A DNA stretch of 64,000 bases from Leishmania mexicana MHOM/GT/2001/U1103 (Eukaryota > Euglenozoa > Kinetoplastea > Trypanosomatida > Trypanosomatidae): assembly GCF_000234665.1 (NCBI RefSeq), contig NC_018310.1, positions 124,001 through 188,000 on the forward strand, read 5' to 3'. The translations under genes were made by a program, and so were the position numbers. The notes beneath the pieces were generated by a model. That model was not told the DNA's origin, made no database searches, and saw only the letters and a list, made by a program, of their open reading frames with translations. Shown in pieces: positions 18,401 through 27,967 of this stretch (position 1 is the first letter of the stretch; every line of letters starts with the position of its first letter).

Positions 18401-20083
18401 ATGATCCCTGCGCTCAACATGAACAGCATCCATCGCCACACCAACGCGGCTATTCCTGCAGTTGGTGGGAGTGGCGGGACAGGGTTGGCGGGAGGGCGGC
18501 AAATCTCTCCTCGTGGCTCGTACCTGACCTCTCCGCGAGAGACGTCGAGCATGCCGTCGGCGCACCTCCAGCGGCGTGCGGCGGATGTGGCCAACCTGCT
18601 AGAGATGAACCCGCTACAGTGCCACAGCGTCGGCGACCTGCAGCGCAAGCTGGTCGAGACAGCGGAGTGGGTGGTGAAGCTGCGCCACTGGTACACACAT
18701 CAGCTCCAGGAGCGAGATGTGTGGTATGAGAGCCGCCTGAGAGGCTTGGAGGACTCCTTCCGTGCAGCCTTCACCACTCCCGCGGCAGCGGAAACGCCAC
18801 ACACCACGGCTGGTGCGGGTGCAGTCCGCACTGCCACAGGAGGCAGCTTCACGGAGCACGCGGCCCTCTCCACCATCTCCGCTTTCCGCGCCATCGCCAG
18901 CGGGACGCCTGCGAGGAGTGCGATAGCGGCGACCGTCTCTGCGTCCGCGGGCAAGGAGACCGGTAGTGCCACACCGCTGCAGCACCCTAGTCGCGCCCAC
19001 AAGAGCTCGGCCGCAGAAGGATCAGAAGCTGCCTTCAAGACTGCAAACAGCTCTCATCCAGCCAAACGAAACCAGTCATCATCAGTCGGCAGGGCCGCTG
19101 GTGTAGGGGGCCGCGGTAGCAGTGGCGACGGAGGCAGCAGCGCCCCACAACGGGCGGGTCCGCCGAAGCGGTCAGCGCTGTTGCCCATCCCGCAAGGCCG
19201 CCTCACAGCCTCTGCCGGCTCCCCTGCTCGGCAGCCGCTGCACCCGGAGGACAACGAGCCTCCGTGCATTAGCTTGCCAGCCACTGTGATCGATCGGGGT
19301 GAGTCTCGTCCGACCCTCGCGGCGCGCGTCGTTTCAGGGACGACGCTGGTGATTGTGGAGGCCGACGACGACGCATCCCGTGCACTACACCACCTATCAG
19401 CGTCCCCGGACCCACGCAGCAGCCGCGCCGGAAGCATCTCTCTCACAACCTCCGCCGTGCGTACCCATCTCAACGGCATCCCTGCACCCGGTGGCGTCAG
19501 ACTGCGCAGGGACCTACACTCTTCCCGGACACCGCTGAGTGGTCGGCCGCTGTCGGCGAACGCACTCTTGTCGTCTGCCGCTGTTGCGATGGAGTCCTCC
19601 GGCCGCTCCTCCGACAGAGCGAGTGGTAGCGGAAGCCGAAGGAGTGATGTCGTGCGGGGCGAACGTAGGCGATACTACGCTTCCTTATCACGCACGGGGT
19701 CTGCCAGCATCAATATCAGCTTGCCGCATCATGCCCAGTACTTGGACGCCGGTACTTCACGGAATCCCGCTGGGGCAGAGGTAAGCACGAGAAACAGCGC
19801 CGCTGACGTTGCCGTCCCGGCGTTCCACAAGACGGCTCCTCGCTTCAGCAACTACCTCTATCTCCTAACCAGCGGCGACAACAACCACAGCCGAAAACCG
19901 AAGCGGCGCAGCCTCAGCAGGAGTGGAAGTCGTCGCGGGAGTCGAGTGTACACAACCGGTGGGGCAAAGCAGAACCCCCCAGGTGGAGGGGTCTCTCGGC
20001 AACACCGAAAAGGAGTCGGAAACACCGTCACAAGTCGGCAGAGCTCGCCTACTTGTTTCATCCGCGAGCAGTCGTGGACGTGA
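18401..20083 (+). CDS. hypothetical low-complexity protein (560 aa)
   Basis: ATG at 18401, 25 nt after a predicted acceptor AG. Residues about 50-123 form the only ordered-looking part: amphipathic helices with LQRRAADVANLLEMN, DLQRKLVETAEWVVKL and WYESRLRGLEDSFRAAF, a possible short coiled coil. The rest is rich in Ser, Ala, Gly, Thr and Arg, with several RS-like stretches (for example SGSGSRRS near 410) that could be phosphorylated or bind RNA or cytoskeleton. No catalytic motif and no signal or membrane segment are seen. I do not recognise the family. The reading frame and GC-ending codons are consistent throughout, so the gene is probably real. Confidence 0.7.
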   Translation: MIPALNMNSIHRHTNAAIPAVGGSGGTGLAGGRQISPRGSYLTSPRETSSMPSAHLQRRAADVANLLEMNPLQCHSVGDLQRKLVETAEWVVKLRHWYTHQLQERDVWYESRLRGLEDSFRAAFTTPAAAETPHTTAGAGAVRTATGGSFTEHAALSTISAFRAIASGTPARSAIAATVSASAGKETGSATPLQHPSRAHKSSAAEGSEAAFKTANSSHPAKRNQSSSVGRAAGVGGRGSSGDGGSSAPQRAGPPKRSALLPIPQGRLTASAGSPARQPLHPEDNEPPCISLPATVIDRGESRPTLAARVVSGTTLVIVEADDDASRALHHLSASPDPRSSRAGSISLTTSAVRTHLNGIPAPGGVRLRRDLHSSRTPLSGRPLSANALLSSAAVAMESSGRSSDRASGSGSRRSDVVRGERRRYYASLSRTGSASINISLPHHAQYLDAGTSRNPAGAEVSTRNSAADVAVPAFHKTAPRFSNYLYLLTSGDNNHSRKPKRRSLSRSGSRRGSRVYTTGGAKQNPPGGGVSRQHRKGVGNTVTSRQSSPTCFIREQSWT

Positions 20084-21670
20084 CGGAAGCCCCTGCCTCG
20101 CACAACACAGATGTGCGCACGGTGCATGCGCGCCTTCACACCCACAGATGGGCGCGTTCGGAGTATTGGACGACGACCTGTGTGTGTGTGTGTGTGGGCT
20201 GTGATGCGTGTGCCCGGTGTGTGCGTGGTGGCGCGGAGGACCATCGTCATGTCTGCCGCATCTCGGGTCGTCGCTCTCTCTCCCTCTCTTCTCATGCCTT
20301 TTTCTTGTTCTTTTGTGCGCTCGTGCCCTTCCCACGATGGCGTATCCTCACCTTCGTTACCAAAGTGGAGCCGCAGCAGCACTGGAGGCGTCGCACGCGG
20401 ACACAGCGACTGGTGCGCCGTAAGGGGCTGGAAGAGAGAAGGCTTGCATGGATGAGGTCCATCATCCTTTGGCTGAGCACGTGGGTTTGGGGGGGGGACG
20501 TGTGCGGTCAACCGCGCTGGTGTTGGTGAAAGCCAGCCCGTGGAGACCGTTTCCCTTCACCTCTTTGTGCCTCTCACATCACCTTCGCATCTTGTCGCGT
20601 CTCACGAGTACTACACGCGCCTGCATGTCTCAAGCGTGTGCTGGTGCATGTGAGCGACGACATGAAAGGGAGGGGGCCCAGAAGCACACACACACACACA
20701 CACACACACACGTTCTCGGAGTGTCCTCCATCTTCATCGTCTCCTCCTCGTCCGACCTTTCGCTCTGTCTCCTACCAATAGTGCGTGCTTCACTGCAGCC
20801 GTAACGGCGTGTAGAGAAGCTGGTGCCTCTCTCCTTTCTCCTCCGTGCTGCCCACGCACTCACGCGGCTGCGACACGCACGCACGCACGCACCGTGCAAC
20901 GACCTCTCTCTCCCTTTCCGCAAGGCGCGCTCAATTTTCTTTGCGCGTGTGTGTGTGTCCTGTTGACCTCATTCCAAAGCACCGTGCGCGCACCGTGGCT
21001 CCGTGGCACCGCGGCACCGCGTGTGTCATTGAGTGACGTCTAGTCGCAACGAACGAAGGCCACGCGCGCTGCTGCCCTTTGCTCCACTCCTCCAGGCGTG
21101 CACCGCCCTCCCTTCCCCCTCCGCCCCGAAAAGACTAGAGAGAGAGGGGGTGATCTCTCTTACGAGCGTCGTTGTTGCAGCCGACGGGCAAGCGTGAGCA
21201 GAGCGGCACCCCCTCCCCCCACCCCTACACATATATCTACATCTATATACACACGCGCAAGGCGACGCACGCACTGAGGGACGAGGAGATCATACACCCA
21301 TGCAGAGGCCGACACGGACGTCTTCGCTTTGTTCTCGCGTGTTCCTTCGCGTGTTGTGTTGTTGTTCGCTCATTCTTTAGACTGCTAGATATACAGAGAC
21401 CCGCGTAGGTAAGTGCGTGTGTGTGTGTGCGTGTTTCGCCCAATCCACCTGCGTCACGTCTCTCCGCTTCCGCCCTGCGCTCGAGTTACGCATCAGCACG
21501 CACAGGCAGCCACAGCACCATCAGGAAAGTCTACTCGACGCCGTAGCGCGTGGGTCTGTGTGTTTCCGCTGGTCGGATACGCGCAGAATATCGCCTCCTC
21601 CTCGCGGAGGGCAAGTCGTGCACGTCGTCGGGTGCGGACCAAACCGCGAGCCGCATCCGTGACTGTCAAT
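20084..21670 (+). other. intergenic region with CA microsatellite
   Basis: 1.6 kb. GT repeat near 20180-20198, (CA)13 at 20685-20711, CGCA repeats at 20877-20891, alternating TA/CA at 21229-21252 and GT at 21415-21432. Frames here are short and microsatellite-encoded. An in-frame extension upstream of the next gene begins with GTG and is ignored. Confidence 0.5.
20685..20711 (+). repeat. CA dinucleotide microsatellite
   Basis: Thirteen uninterrupted CA units in the spacer. It is the longest perfect CA run I saw and a possible length-polymorphic marker. Confidence 0.9.
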
Positions 21671-23746
21671 ATGGACGCCTTCAGCCGCAGCAAGTCTTAC
21701 AGCCAGGCGGTCTCGACATCCACCCCACCCCCATCGCGTTCTGGGGCTGCTGCGCCAGGTTCCACCGCCGCACCACAGCAGCAACATGTCTTCAAAAACA
21801 TTTTGAAGAGCGTGGAGAGCCACGTGCGAATCATGTCCGCGGTGGAGCGGACGGCGACGTCGTCGAGCTACACGTCTTTGCGTGTCCGCCAGCCAGACAG
21901 CGACGGCGCAGGTGCCAGCGGCACCGCTTCTTCTTCATCGCAGGGCCAGCAGAGCAGCCAGCCCGCTGGCGGGTGGTCGCAGCCGTTCAACGTCACCCGC
22001 GTTCACCGTGGTGGGACGACAGCGCGCTTCTACGAGGAGGTGGTGGCGCCGTGCGTGTCGAACTGCACATCCGGGCAGAGCTACGTCTTTCTAGTGAACG
22101 GGCCACCTGAGAGCGGTCGCAGCCAGACCCTCTACGGCAGCCCTCACCACAGCGAGGTGGGCATCGTCGAGCTGGCGGCAGCCGACTTGCTGGAGCGGAT
22201 GGCGTCCCGCGGGAAGGTCATCATGCGCAACCATCGTGATCGCACAGACGCCACCGGGAAGGAAAACGAGGCAGTCAGCGGCACACAGTCGTTGACCACC
22301 GCCAACAGCGGACGGGAGGATGTGTCGGAGGTGGCCACGACTGGGGGCATCACCGTGACCTACGCCGCCTTCACCACCCGGGGTGGCAAGATGCTTGAGA
22401 CGGAAACGGGTGAGCCTGTGCCGCTCGTCGAGTTCCCGCCGCCCCTGGGGCTGGTGCCGCTCCCCCGCATGCGGCTGCTCGAGGACGCCAGCAAGTCAGT
22501 CCTGCTCCCGGAGCGCAAGCACTTGGATACGTCGTGCGTGATCCAGTTCCACGTGTATGCGCCTGTGGATACAACAGGGCGTCGATCCATGGCGACGCTG
22601 ACCTTCGTCGATGTCGCTGCGATCCGCGAGCCGCTGTGCAAGGAGGTGTCGCATCTCATCGACACTGTCGAGCGGGTGGCTGGTGTGTCCACCAGCGGAG
22701 GCGACCCCAACTTCAAGGAGACAAAGCTGACGACCTTGTTAGAGCCTGTGCTCGTGGGGTACATCACCCTCGTCTCCATCACCACCGTCAGCGGCCGCGC
22801 CGACCTCTACGAGTCCACGTGCACGGCACTGCGCTTCGCCAGCCACCTCAGTCGAATTCACCAAGTTCTCATGCTCATCCACATGAACGCGCCGCGATGG
22901 ATCTTCGACACGGCGGTGAACCTGGAGCAGCTGCGGATGCGGCGTGATCAGCTCATGGCGGAGCACTACGCCCGTGGCGTGTACGACTGCTATCAGCGCA
23001 CCTCCCGCTGGCTGCAGGCCAATGTGAGTGATGTTGGTGGGAGTGTCGATGACCTGCTGCAGGAGACGGCGCATCTTCGCAAGGACATTGCGCAGGCTGT
23101 GGAGGACATAGCCAAGGAGCTGCAGGCAGCCATTGAAAAGGAGGATGAGAACTGCCGGGCCGAGGTGGAGGCGGCGCGGACGGCGTACGAGGCCACGTCG
23201 CAGCTGTTCGACGAGGTACGACGGCTGGATGAGATCATTACCTCCCAGCAGCAGAAGATATCTCAGACGGACATGCAGAGCAGCCAGCGGGTTAGTGAGA
23301 TGCGGCTAGAGATATCCGCGCTAGAGGCCAAGGCGAACAACCGCCAGCAGCAGCTTCAGCAGCTCGAGAAGGAGATGAAGCTCTATCTGCTCAAGAGCGG
23401 TGAGGTGGCTGCGACGTTGAGCAAGGCCGCGGAGGACACGCAGTATGCGCAGAGTAGCTACGCCATGTCGCACGAGCTGCTGCAGATTGGACGCAAGCGC
23501 AAGCGTCTTGAGGCTGATTTAGAGCTGGCGTCGCACGTGGCGCAGCGCACGACGGACACAATGCGGGTAGATCGGGAGCGACGCTCGCGCATTTCGCGAC
23601 TGAGCGCGATGCAGCAGCGCGTCCATTCCCTGCGCGACACCGTGTGCTGCTCCACAAGTAACCCGACGACGGCGCCATCGCAGGACCCAAAACAGCCGTC
23701 GCAACGCACTTTCTCCGCGGGGAGTCGCTCCGGTCAGACTCAATAG
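21671..23746 (+). CDS. kinesin-like pseudo-motor with C-terminal coiled coil
   Basis: 691 residues from ATG 21671. Spacing of several elements follows the kinesin motor. FNVTRVHRGGTTARFYEEVVAPCVSN resembles the strand-helix before the P-loop. SYVFLVNGPPESGRSQTLYG stands at the P-loop (Gly144 to Ser151, GxxxxGRS with Arg in place of Lys). LTFVDVAAIREP (Asp314) corresponds to switch II DLAGSE but lacks its glycine. ETKLTTLLEPVLVG corresponds to the SKLTRLLQDSLGG helix, followed by FASHLSRI. Residues about 455-660 are a long coiled coil (heptads in LRKDIAQAVEDIAKELQAA and RLEISALEAKANNRQQQLQQ). With the P-loop lysine and switch II glycine gone, ATP-driven movement is doubtful; a non-motor cytoskeletal or flagellar scaffold is more likely. 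The kinesin assignment is by pattern only. Confidence 0.65.
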   Translation: MDAFSRSKSYSQAVSTSTPPPSRSGAAAPGSTAAPQQQHVFKNILKSVESHVRIMSAVERTATSSSYTSLRVRQPDSDGAGASGTASSSSQGQQSSQPAGGWSQPFNVTRVHRGGTTARFYEEVVAPCVSNCTSGQSYVFLVNGPPESGRSQTLYGSPHHSEVGIVELAAADLLERMASRGKVIMRNHRDRTDATGKENEAVSGTQSLTTANSGREDVSEVATTGGITVTYAAFTTRGGKMLETETGEPVPLVEFPPPLGLVPLPRMRLLEDASKSVLLPERKHLDTSCVIQFHVYAPVDTTGRRSMATLTFVDVAAIREPLCKEVSHLIDTVERVAGVSTSGGDPNFKETKLTTLLEPVLVGYITLVSITTVSGRADLYESTCTALRFASHLSRIHQVLMLIHMNAPRWIFDTAVNLEQLRMRRDQLMAEHYARGVYDCYQRTSRWLQANVSDVGGSVDDLLQETAHLRKDIAQAVEDIAKELQAAIEKEDENCRAEVEAARTAYEATSQLFDEVRRLDEIITSQQQKISQTDMQSSQRVSEMRLEISALEAKANNRQQQLQQLEKEMKLYLLKSGEVAATLSKAAEDTQYAQSSYAMSHELLQIGRKRKRLEADLELASHVAQRTTDTMRVDRERRSRISRLSAMQQRVHSLRDTVCCSTSNPTTAPSQDPKQPSQRTFSAGSRSGQTQ

Positions 23747-24985
23747 GCTTGCGTGTGTTTGGGGGCGTCAGCCAACGGCTGTGGGGCGTAGTACGTGTGA
23801 GCGATGCAGAGAGCGATGACGTGCGATAACGTGCGTGCGTGTGTGCGGGTGTGCCTCTCTTCTCCGCTTTTCGCACTTGTACAACTCTTTCTTCTTTTGA
23901 AATTTAGATTCTTGTGTGTGCAACGCGTGCGCGCTTTGCTTCCCTGTCTGTCCTGTTGCGAGTGTCGATGCTGCGCATCCGTTGTCGACGGCCGGGACAG
24001 GAACGTGCACCCACGCATGCAATGACAGCATGGTGTGCGCGTGCGCACCAGTGTGTGTGTGTGGTCTCCGTTTTGGCGTTCTCTCTTCCTTCTCTCCCCC
24101 TCCGTCGCCGTCTCTTGTACGAGGTACTCAATATGTTTTCTCAAGTTTTGTCTTATGCGGCTGTTGCGGCTGTGATGCCGTTCGCCTCCCCCCTCGTCGC
24201 CCTTCTCGATGTCTACGCTGTCCTTACAAGCCAGGAAAGCCAGCAAGCAAAGGACACACTGCTGACAGTCAGGGATGGCGCGTCAAGCTGCGGTTCATGG
24301 ACATGGAGCTCGTGGCGGTGGAGGAGTATGCGTGTGTCTCTGTGTGTGCAATGCCACCCATCGTGGGTTCTCTCTCGCCGTAGCCCCCCTCTCTTCTTCC
24401 CCGATGTACTGCTCAGCGGATGCCTCATGTATCGTCATCACGCATGTCTGTGTGTGCTTGTGCCTCGCAGAGTGCGCTGTCGTCTCTCCATCTGCTGCTG
24501 CAGTAGGGCTGCAGAGCGAGAGAAGAGTGGGGTGGGGTGGGGGGAGGCGTTGCCGGTGCTGAGCTTTGATGTAAGCGAAAACGGCAAAGCGTCATCCTCT
24601 TCTGCGTCTCTTGCCTTTTGCTTTCTCCCACCTCTCCCGCCATCACGTCACCCGCGTCGTCGCTCTGTCTCTCTCCCTCTCTCACTCTCTCGCTGTGTAT
24701 ATATATATGCCTGTGTGTGTGTACGTACGGCACCCCGACGCTGCACATCGACACCACTGCAGCGCCACACTCGCTCATTTCTTTTTCCCAGTGCCAGCGC
24801 ACACGCACCCGCACAGATACACGCGTGTGGCTCGCACTCGAGTTCGGGAGGTGGGGCTTCACAGAAGCCATCGGACGATTTCCGTTGCGTGTCTGATCCG
24901 AATCTTCGATTTATCATCCAGCAAGTCGTCACCGCACCCCGACACGCACCCTTTGAACACACAGATACAAGACGCAGTCCCAGCG
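23747..24985 (+). other. intergenic region with a doubtful small ORF
   Basis: 1.24 kb. CT-tract at 24079-24117 with AG at 24121-24122, then ATG 24133 opening a frame whose first 50 codons look protein-like (see findings). Further on there are GT repeats (24050-24062), a TA run at 24698-24709 and CA/CT sequences up to the TPR gene at 24986. Confidence 0.4.
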
Positions 24986-27967
24986 ATGTTGCACGAAGGC
25001 CGACCCATGTATGATAATGGGCCGCTCGGTCCACTTGACACGAGGGACGCTGCGGAGAGGGATGTGCTCGCCTCCGTCGACGACACTTACCCCCACTGCC
25101 ACAGCAGCTTATCGACTCGCCAACAGCAGCAGCACCAGCAGCGCATGCTGCAACGCAGCATGAGTGGCAGCGGCTCCTGCATCGCGGCGATGCGCTGCAC
25201 CAGCTCACTGCCGGTACCACAGGGCAGCGTTGGGTCTAATCCACTCTCGCCGCCAGCCGCCACCACGCCACCGCTGCCCTTTGCGCCAGTCGCAGCGGCT
25301 GGTACGGCAGGGTGGGACGACCATGAACACTTCACCTCCCAACACCCGCAGCAGTTGCAGAAGCAGAAGCTGCCGCCGGGGGTGCCTCCGCTGACCCCCA
25401 CCGCCGAGGACTTTGTGCACGAGATATTGGCAATGAACACGTTGGCGATGGAGCAGTGCTACGCTGCAGTTGCTGCGACCAATGGTGCCGCCCTTGTCGG
25501 CGCTGCCATCGCCAACCCCACCCCCAACGTCACCCCTGCCTCGGAGGAGCCCATGAGAATCCTGAGCGAGGCCTACATGCGAGTCGATGAGACTTCCACG
25601 CAGGATTTTCCGGCGCCGTTGCTTGATGAGCTGAAGACCACGACACTCAACAACATGGGTGTTGTGGAGTGCAATCGCGGCCAGCCACGGCAGGCGCTTA
25701 GCCACTTCGAGGCTGCTCGGCAGCTGGAGGAGAACAACGGCATGGCTTCGCCCTCCATCACCCTCAACATGTGCGCAGCGTACAACGCGTTGCGCATGTT
25801 TGACAAGGCGACAGCGGCCGCGCTGGAGACGATCGACATGCTGCACTCGTTGGCGCTACAGCGACGGCGCAATCGTCGACTGAATGCTAGCGCGACGGCC
25901 CTTCTCGGCGACAGCGGTCTTCCGTGGAACGGGAGCCGTGGCGGCGCGATGGACGTCGCCAAGGATGGAGACATGTCAACGACGGACCTGCTGCTCGAGG
26001 CCGCTGCGGCGCCGAAGATTGCGGACTCGCAGAACGAGGCGCTGTGGGGTGCCGCGTGGAACAACTTGGCAGTTGCGCAGGTCAACACTGCTCGGGGCTC
26101 CAAGGACACGAGCGAATACACGAATGCGCTGTCCCTCTTCCAAAACGCGATGCGGGCGACGCAGGAGCTTCTCGGAATGCAGCATCCCATGTCGAAGGCA
26201 GTCGTCGAGACATTCCGCTCGGTGCGGCGAGCCTTGCGCTATCACGGCGCCTTTAAGCAGCACCGCTCACTGCTGCGTGCGCCGCTGCCGCCGGTGGACC
26301 CGCGGGAGCAAGAGTGGGAGGAGAAGCAGGTGGAGGCGATGCCGGGCCACACCCGCCACGGCACCCTGCAGCAACTGAGGCAGCAGCTGACCATTACGTT
26401 TCGCGGCGAGGTTACAGGTGGGCAGAAGGTGGTGGAGCGGCTGGACGGTACCCCATACCCCGGTGCCACCTTCGAGCCATACCAAAAGCAGCAGCGCATG
26501 TGTGGCTCGAACAGCGGTCGCGGCAATACCACCGCTGCGACTGGTACCCGAAACCGCAGCCGCTCCGGCAACAAGAAGCATCCCAAGCCGCAGGGCAGCA
26601 TATCGCAGCTGATGCGCAGCATACCACTCAGTAGCACTCTATGCCACGCTAGCGCCGTGTACGGTAATCCGCACCCCCTTCTCTACTCCCCACCACCGTC
26701 AGGGCAGTACGCGGAGTCGGCCCCGCTCTCCTTTTCGGCGAGCATGCGTATGACGGACAACCAGTACGACGGCTTCGCCGCCACCCCTGGACGTGCCATG
26801 TCCGCCGCCGACTTAAACCCCCAAGGCCGCGACAGGGGCCAACACAGTCACACCACTAGAAGCCGCAGCGGTGCAACAGGGCGCACACCGCCGCCGCAGC
26901 GGCAGCAGCACCCGGCAACCACAGCCGCAACGGAGAAGGGTAGAGGCAAGCGGAGCAAGTCCCGGAGAACAGGGAACCACCACTCTCAGACGGCCCCACA
27001 CCCGAGCTCCTCGCGTAGCTACCCGCATGGCAACGCGGTAGGTGCAGCTGCAGCGCCTCCTGCACCGCAGCCAACTCGTCCACCGGTGTCCAAGGTGCTG
27101 CCACCTATCGACATGGGCACCTCTGCTGCCGGTGGTGCTGCCGCCGCCTTTGCAGAGTATAATGAAGGCCATGCAGGGGCTGCTGGTGCCGTGCCTCTCG
27201 GGTACGCCACTGGCACATTCGGGGACAGGTCCAGCAAGCCCACCGCTAGATTTGTCTTCACGCAGCATCAGTCGCAGCCGCAGCGGGCGTCGAAAAGGAC
27301 CCCGTCAGCCCCGCATGGGTCTACGTCTCTCTCTCCTTCAGCGGGTGGTGTCCACGGTGGCGCTGCGGCCACCGAATATGTCCAGCAGTCGAAAATGCTT
27401 CTGCTGGCTGCGCCGTCGAGCGGCGTGACCACGAAGACGACCTACTACCCGCTCGAAGTCCCATCAGGGGCAGTCGCGAAATCTGCGGAGCACCGCGGGC
27501 CGACGCCCACACCGGCGACGGCGCAGTCCACTTGGGACGACGCCGGCGACCCGAGCGCGGGCACCCACGAGCTGTTCCGGGGGATGTGGGTCACGGCCGA
27601 CCCGCACTACGTACACCGCGGGCCGCGTGTATTCGGCCGACCGGCGTACTACACGATTGCCACGACGGTGGGCGTGACTGAGGATGGCGTGGGGGGTGGC
27701 GCTAGTGTCACCGGCACCGGCGCTACGGCTTCAACGACACAGACGGATTCGGCACCTCGCCCAGTGCTGCCTACGCTGACGTACAGCAGTAGCGGCAGCG
27801 AAGAGGACAGTGATGCTGAGGGTGAGAACGACCATAGGTACGAAGGCGGCGTGTGCGGCGCGCCGGATGTGCACCACCACGCCTCCGTCTCCACCGATGC
27901 GCCGTCGTCGCCTGCTACGCCGCAGAAGAACGCGCTGGCGGAGACATCGCGGATGACGAGTAGCTGA
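24986..27967 (+). CDS. TPR-repeat protein (993 aa)
   Basis: ATG at 24986; in-frame sequence upstream is microsatellite. Residues about 215-400 contain tetratricopeptide-like helical pairs: TTLNNMGVVECNRGQPRQALSHFEAARQL (217-246), ITLNMCAAYNALRMFDKATAAALETIDML (257-289) and AAWNNLAVAQVNTARG followed by NALSLFQNAMRATQELLG (about 355-397). These match the W/L-G-Y-A-F-A-P pattern and suggest a protein-interaction scaffold. The first 130 residues are Gln/Ser/Pro-rich. From about 560 to the end the protein is low-complexity (Ala, Gly, Ser, His, Gln) except a short aromatic segment near 860-890 (HELFRGMWVTADPHYVHRGP). An acidic SSSGSEEDSDAEGEND run lies near 935. The exact role is unknown; similar TPR scaffolds in trypanosomatids are often cytoskeletal or flagellar, but nothing here proves that. 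Confidence 0.75.
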   Translation: MLHEGRPMYDNGPLGPLDTRDAAERDVLASVDDTYPHCHSSLSTRQQQQHQQRMLQRSMSGSGSCIAAMRCTSSLPVPQGSVGSNPLSPPAATTPPLPFAPVAAAGTAGWDDHEHFTSQHPQQLQKQKLPPGVPPLTPTAEDFVHEILAMNTLAMEQCYAAVAATNGAALVGAAIANPTPNVTPASEEPMRILSEAYMRVDETSTQDFPAPLLDELKTTTLNNMGVVECNRGQPRQALSHFEAARQLEENNGMASPSITLNMCAAYNALRMFDKATAAALETIDMLHSLALQRRRNRRLNASATALLGDSGLPWNGSRGGAMDVAKDGDMSTTDLLLEAAAAPKIADSQNEALWGAAWNNLAVAQVNTARGSKDTSEYTNALSLFQNAMRATQELLGMQHPMSKAVVETFRSVRRALRYHGAFKQHRSLLRAPLPPVDPREQEWEEKQVEAMPGHTRHGTLQQLRQQLTITFRGEVTGGQKVVERLDGTPYPGATFEPYQKQQRMCGSNSGRGNTTAATGTRNRSRSGNKKHPKPQGSISQLMRSIPLSSTLCHASAVYGNPHPLLYSPPPSGQYAESAPLSFSASMRMTDNQYDGFAATPGRAMSAADLNPQGRDRGQHSHTTRSRSGATGRTPPPQRQQHPATTAATEKGRGKRSKSRRTGNHHSQTAPHPSSSRSYPHGNAVGAAAAPPAPQPTRPPVSKVLPPIDMGTSAAGGAAAAFAEYNEGHAGAAGAVPLGYATGTFGDRSSKPTARFVFTQHQSQPQRASKRTPSAPHGSTSLSPSAGGVHGGAAATEYVQQSKMLLLAAPSSGVTTKTTYYPLEVPSGAVAKSAEHRGPTPTPATAQSTWDDAGDPSAGTHELFRGMWVTADPHYVHRGPRVFGRPAYYTIATTVGVTEDGVGGGASVTGTGATASTTQTDSAPRPVLPTLTYSSSGSEEDSDAEGENDHRYEGGVCGAPDVHHHASVSTDAPSSPATPQKNALAETSRMTSS

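Noticed and set aside
21413..21670. N-terminal extension of the kinesin-like gene
   Set aside because: Starts at GTG in a GT repeat; the first ATG is 21671.
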